Source: Pseudomonas sp. AL03
GTDB lineage: Bacteria > Pseudomonadota > Gammaproteobacteria > Pseudomonadales > Pseudomonadaceae
Length of the DNA stretch: 64,000 nucleotides
Reading direction: 5' to 3'
NCBI RefSeq assembly: GCF_029960815.1
Contig: NZ_JASBRE010000011.1
Location: 105,333-169,332 of the forward strand
Shown: positions 63,172 through 64,000 of the stretch, in pieces
How the letters are laid out: each line of letters begins with the position of its first letter
How positions within the stretch are numbered: position 1 is the first letter of the stretch
Notes under the pieces: model-generated
What the model was told of the DNA's origin: nothing
Database searches by the model: none
Seen by the model: only the letters and a program-made list of their open reading frames with translations
Made by a program: the position numbers and the translations under genes

Positions 63172-63674
63172 ATGACGCTTCTGACCATCGCTACAACCCA
63201 GATGCCCTGCACCTGGGACTTGCCACACAACCTCGATCAGGCCGAGCAACTGGTGCGTGAGGCGGCTGCGAAGGGCGCCCGGCCGTACATTCGCAAGTTC
63301 CAGTCGCAGCCGGTGACTGACCTGCTGAACGGCAACCTGTGCCTGTCGCTCGGTTACAGCGGGGATATGACTCAGGCGCAACGGACGGCGGATTCCGCAG
63401 GCAAGAACACCACGTTCCAGTACCGCATCCCTCGTGAAGGCACCACGGTGTGGATGGATACCATGGCGATTCCTGTCGACGCTAAACATCCGGATTACGC
63501 CTATGCGATGCCAAGGCACGTCCGAGCGTCGATACGACAATGCGCGACAACCCGGACATTTACATCGATGAGGCTACTTACGCACGGCTGATTCCTGGCA
63601 AGGACATTCCCCAGTCTGACATGCGGGCGCGCATGCGAACCTGGACCAAGTTCAAGACGGCCACCGCGAAATGA
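63172..63674 (+). pseudogene. Chimeric remnant: aguB 5' end fused to a PotF/SpuD-like 3' end
   Basis: The first 36 codons (TIATTQMPCTWDLPHNLDQA ... REAAAKGA) are the N terminus of a nitrilase-fold AguB. At about 63280 the frame switches, in phase, to the C-terminal lobe of a putrescine-binding protein (RPYIRKFQSQPVTDLLNG, LSLGYSGDMTQAQ, FQYRIPREG). A second scar near 63506 shifts the frame; downstream NAKARPSVD-like residues and RDNPDIYIDEATYARLIPG run to TGA at 63672. At least two deletions removed most of aguB, most of the binding protein and an internal piece. Confidence 0.8.
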
Positions 63675-64000
63675 GAGCGACCGGTCAATCACCGTTGGCT
63701 TAGTCCAGATCAAGCATTACTGATGAAACGTGCGACCCAGCGCATCCAGGCGAATTATCTTTTAACTGACCTGCAGAGCCCGGGATTTAAATGGTTTGTC
63801 GGCATAATCGAGGCATATTTGAGAAATCGAAAAGTCAGAAATAGAGGCAAGTAATGCTGAAGTGACGCGGCCAAGGTCTGCACCTGTACCGGCTAGGGTC
63901 AATTGCTGGCGTCGCGACGCACGAAAAAGCCCGGCTTGTAAGGCCTAATGCTGTTCACTTAAGCATTTGAGTCCAAGCCGAGGTTCACCGAAAATCCGAT
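63675..64000. other. Gene-free right end of the window
   Basis: 326 bases with no supportable gene. The only recognisable element is a partial copy of a terminator at 63917-63945. Confidence 0.6.
63917..63945. repeat. Truncated copy of the 57581-57615 terminator
   Basis: acgcacgaaaaagcccggct is identical to the left side of the terminator at 57576-57595; the right arm is lost after aggcc, so it cannot form the full hairpin. Confidence 0.6.

Overview
The window reads as chromosome of a fluorescent-group Pseudomonas (P. fluorescens/P. koreensis-like). Reasons: high GC, a NuoC-NuoD fusion, both NADP-isocitrate dehydrogenases side by side, the order aceA / purB-hflD-mnmA-nudJ / idh-icd / cspD-clpS-clpA-infA-bpt-aat-trxB-ftsK-lolA-rarA-serS-cysG that is familiar from pseudomonads, and many REP/REPIN palindromes between genes. 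No rRNA, tRNA, CRISPR array, transposase or prophage was seen. Species-level naming is inference.

Region 1 (1-9.6 kb) holds the start of the complex I operon (nuoA-nuoB-nuoCD-nuoE', minus strand), isocitrate lyase aceA with an unusually long structured leader, a lone secretin-domain protein, a GNAT-roxA pair, and purB. Region 2 (9.7-16.6 kb) has hflD-mnmA-nudJ, then divergent monomeric idh and dimeric icd, then cspD. Region 3 (16.7-23.1 kb) is an N-degron block: clpS-clpA on one strand, and infA, bpt, aat and trxB on the other. The two halves are separated by a 765 bp near-palindromic element. Region 4 (23.4-31 kb) is a plus-strand housekeeping run: ftsK, lolA, rarA, crcB, serS, cysG.

Region 5 (31-38.6 kb) is mixed: a glutathionyl-hydroquinone reductase, the tusDCBE sulfur relay with a ybiB-like gene, a DUF1275 membrane protein, small unknown proteins, a hemerythrin, nudK and a DNA methyltransferase. 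Region 6 (38.7-49.3 kb) has periplasmic gamma-glutamyltransferase, an isochorismatase-fold hydrolase, lipoproteins, a broken LprI-like gene, a LuxR regulator, a lipoprotein amidohydrolase, an NCS1 permease and a small kinase.

Region 7 (49.6-64 kb) is the most accessory part. It carries a cytochrome c and sterol-desaturase pair, a four-gene PhnCDE-like importer resembling the proposed selenate-uptake family, an amidase, a SnoaL-like protein, a secreted chorismate mutase, a small secreted peptide gene and its decapitated copy, a GNAT remnant, a phospholipase-D protein, an Xre/RES toxin-antitoxin pair, and a LysR-aguA locus. The locus ends in a chimera of aguB and a polyamine-binding-protein gene. 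Several deletions and duplications are visible here, so this end of the window has been rearranged repeatedly. I found no strong case for a wholly new multi-gene system. The best leads are the 765 bp palindrome, the aceA leader with its upstream operator-like repeat, the small-peptide duplication broken at the toxin-antitoxin module, and the aguB/potF fusion scar.
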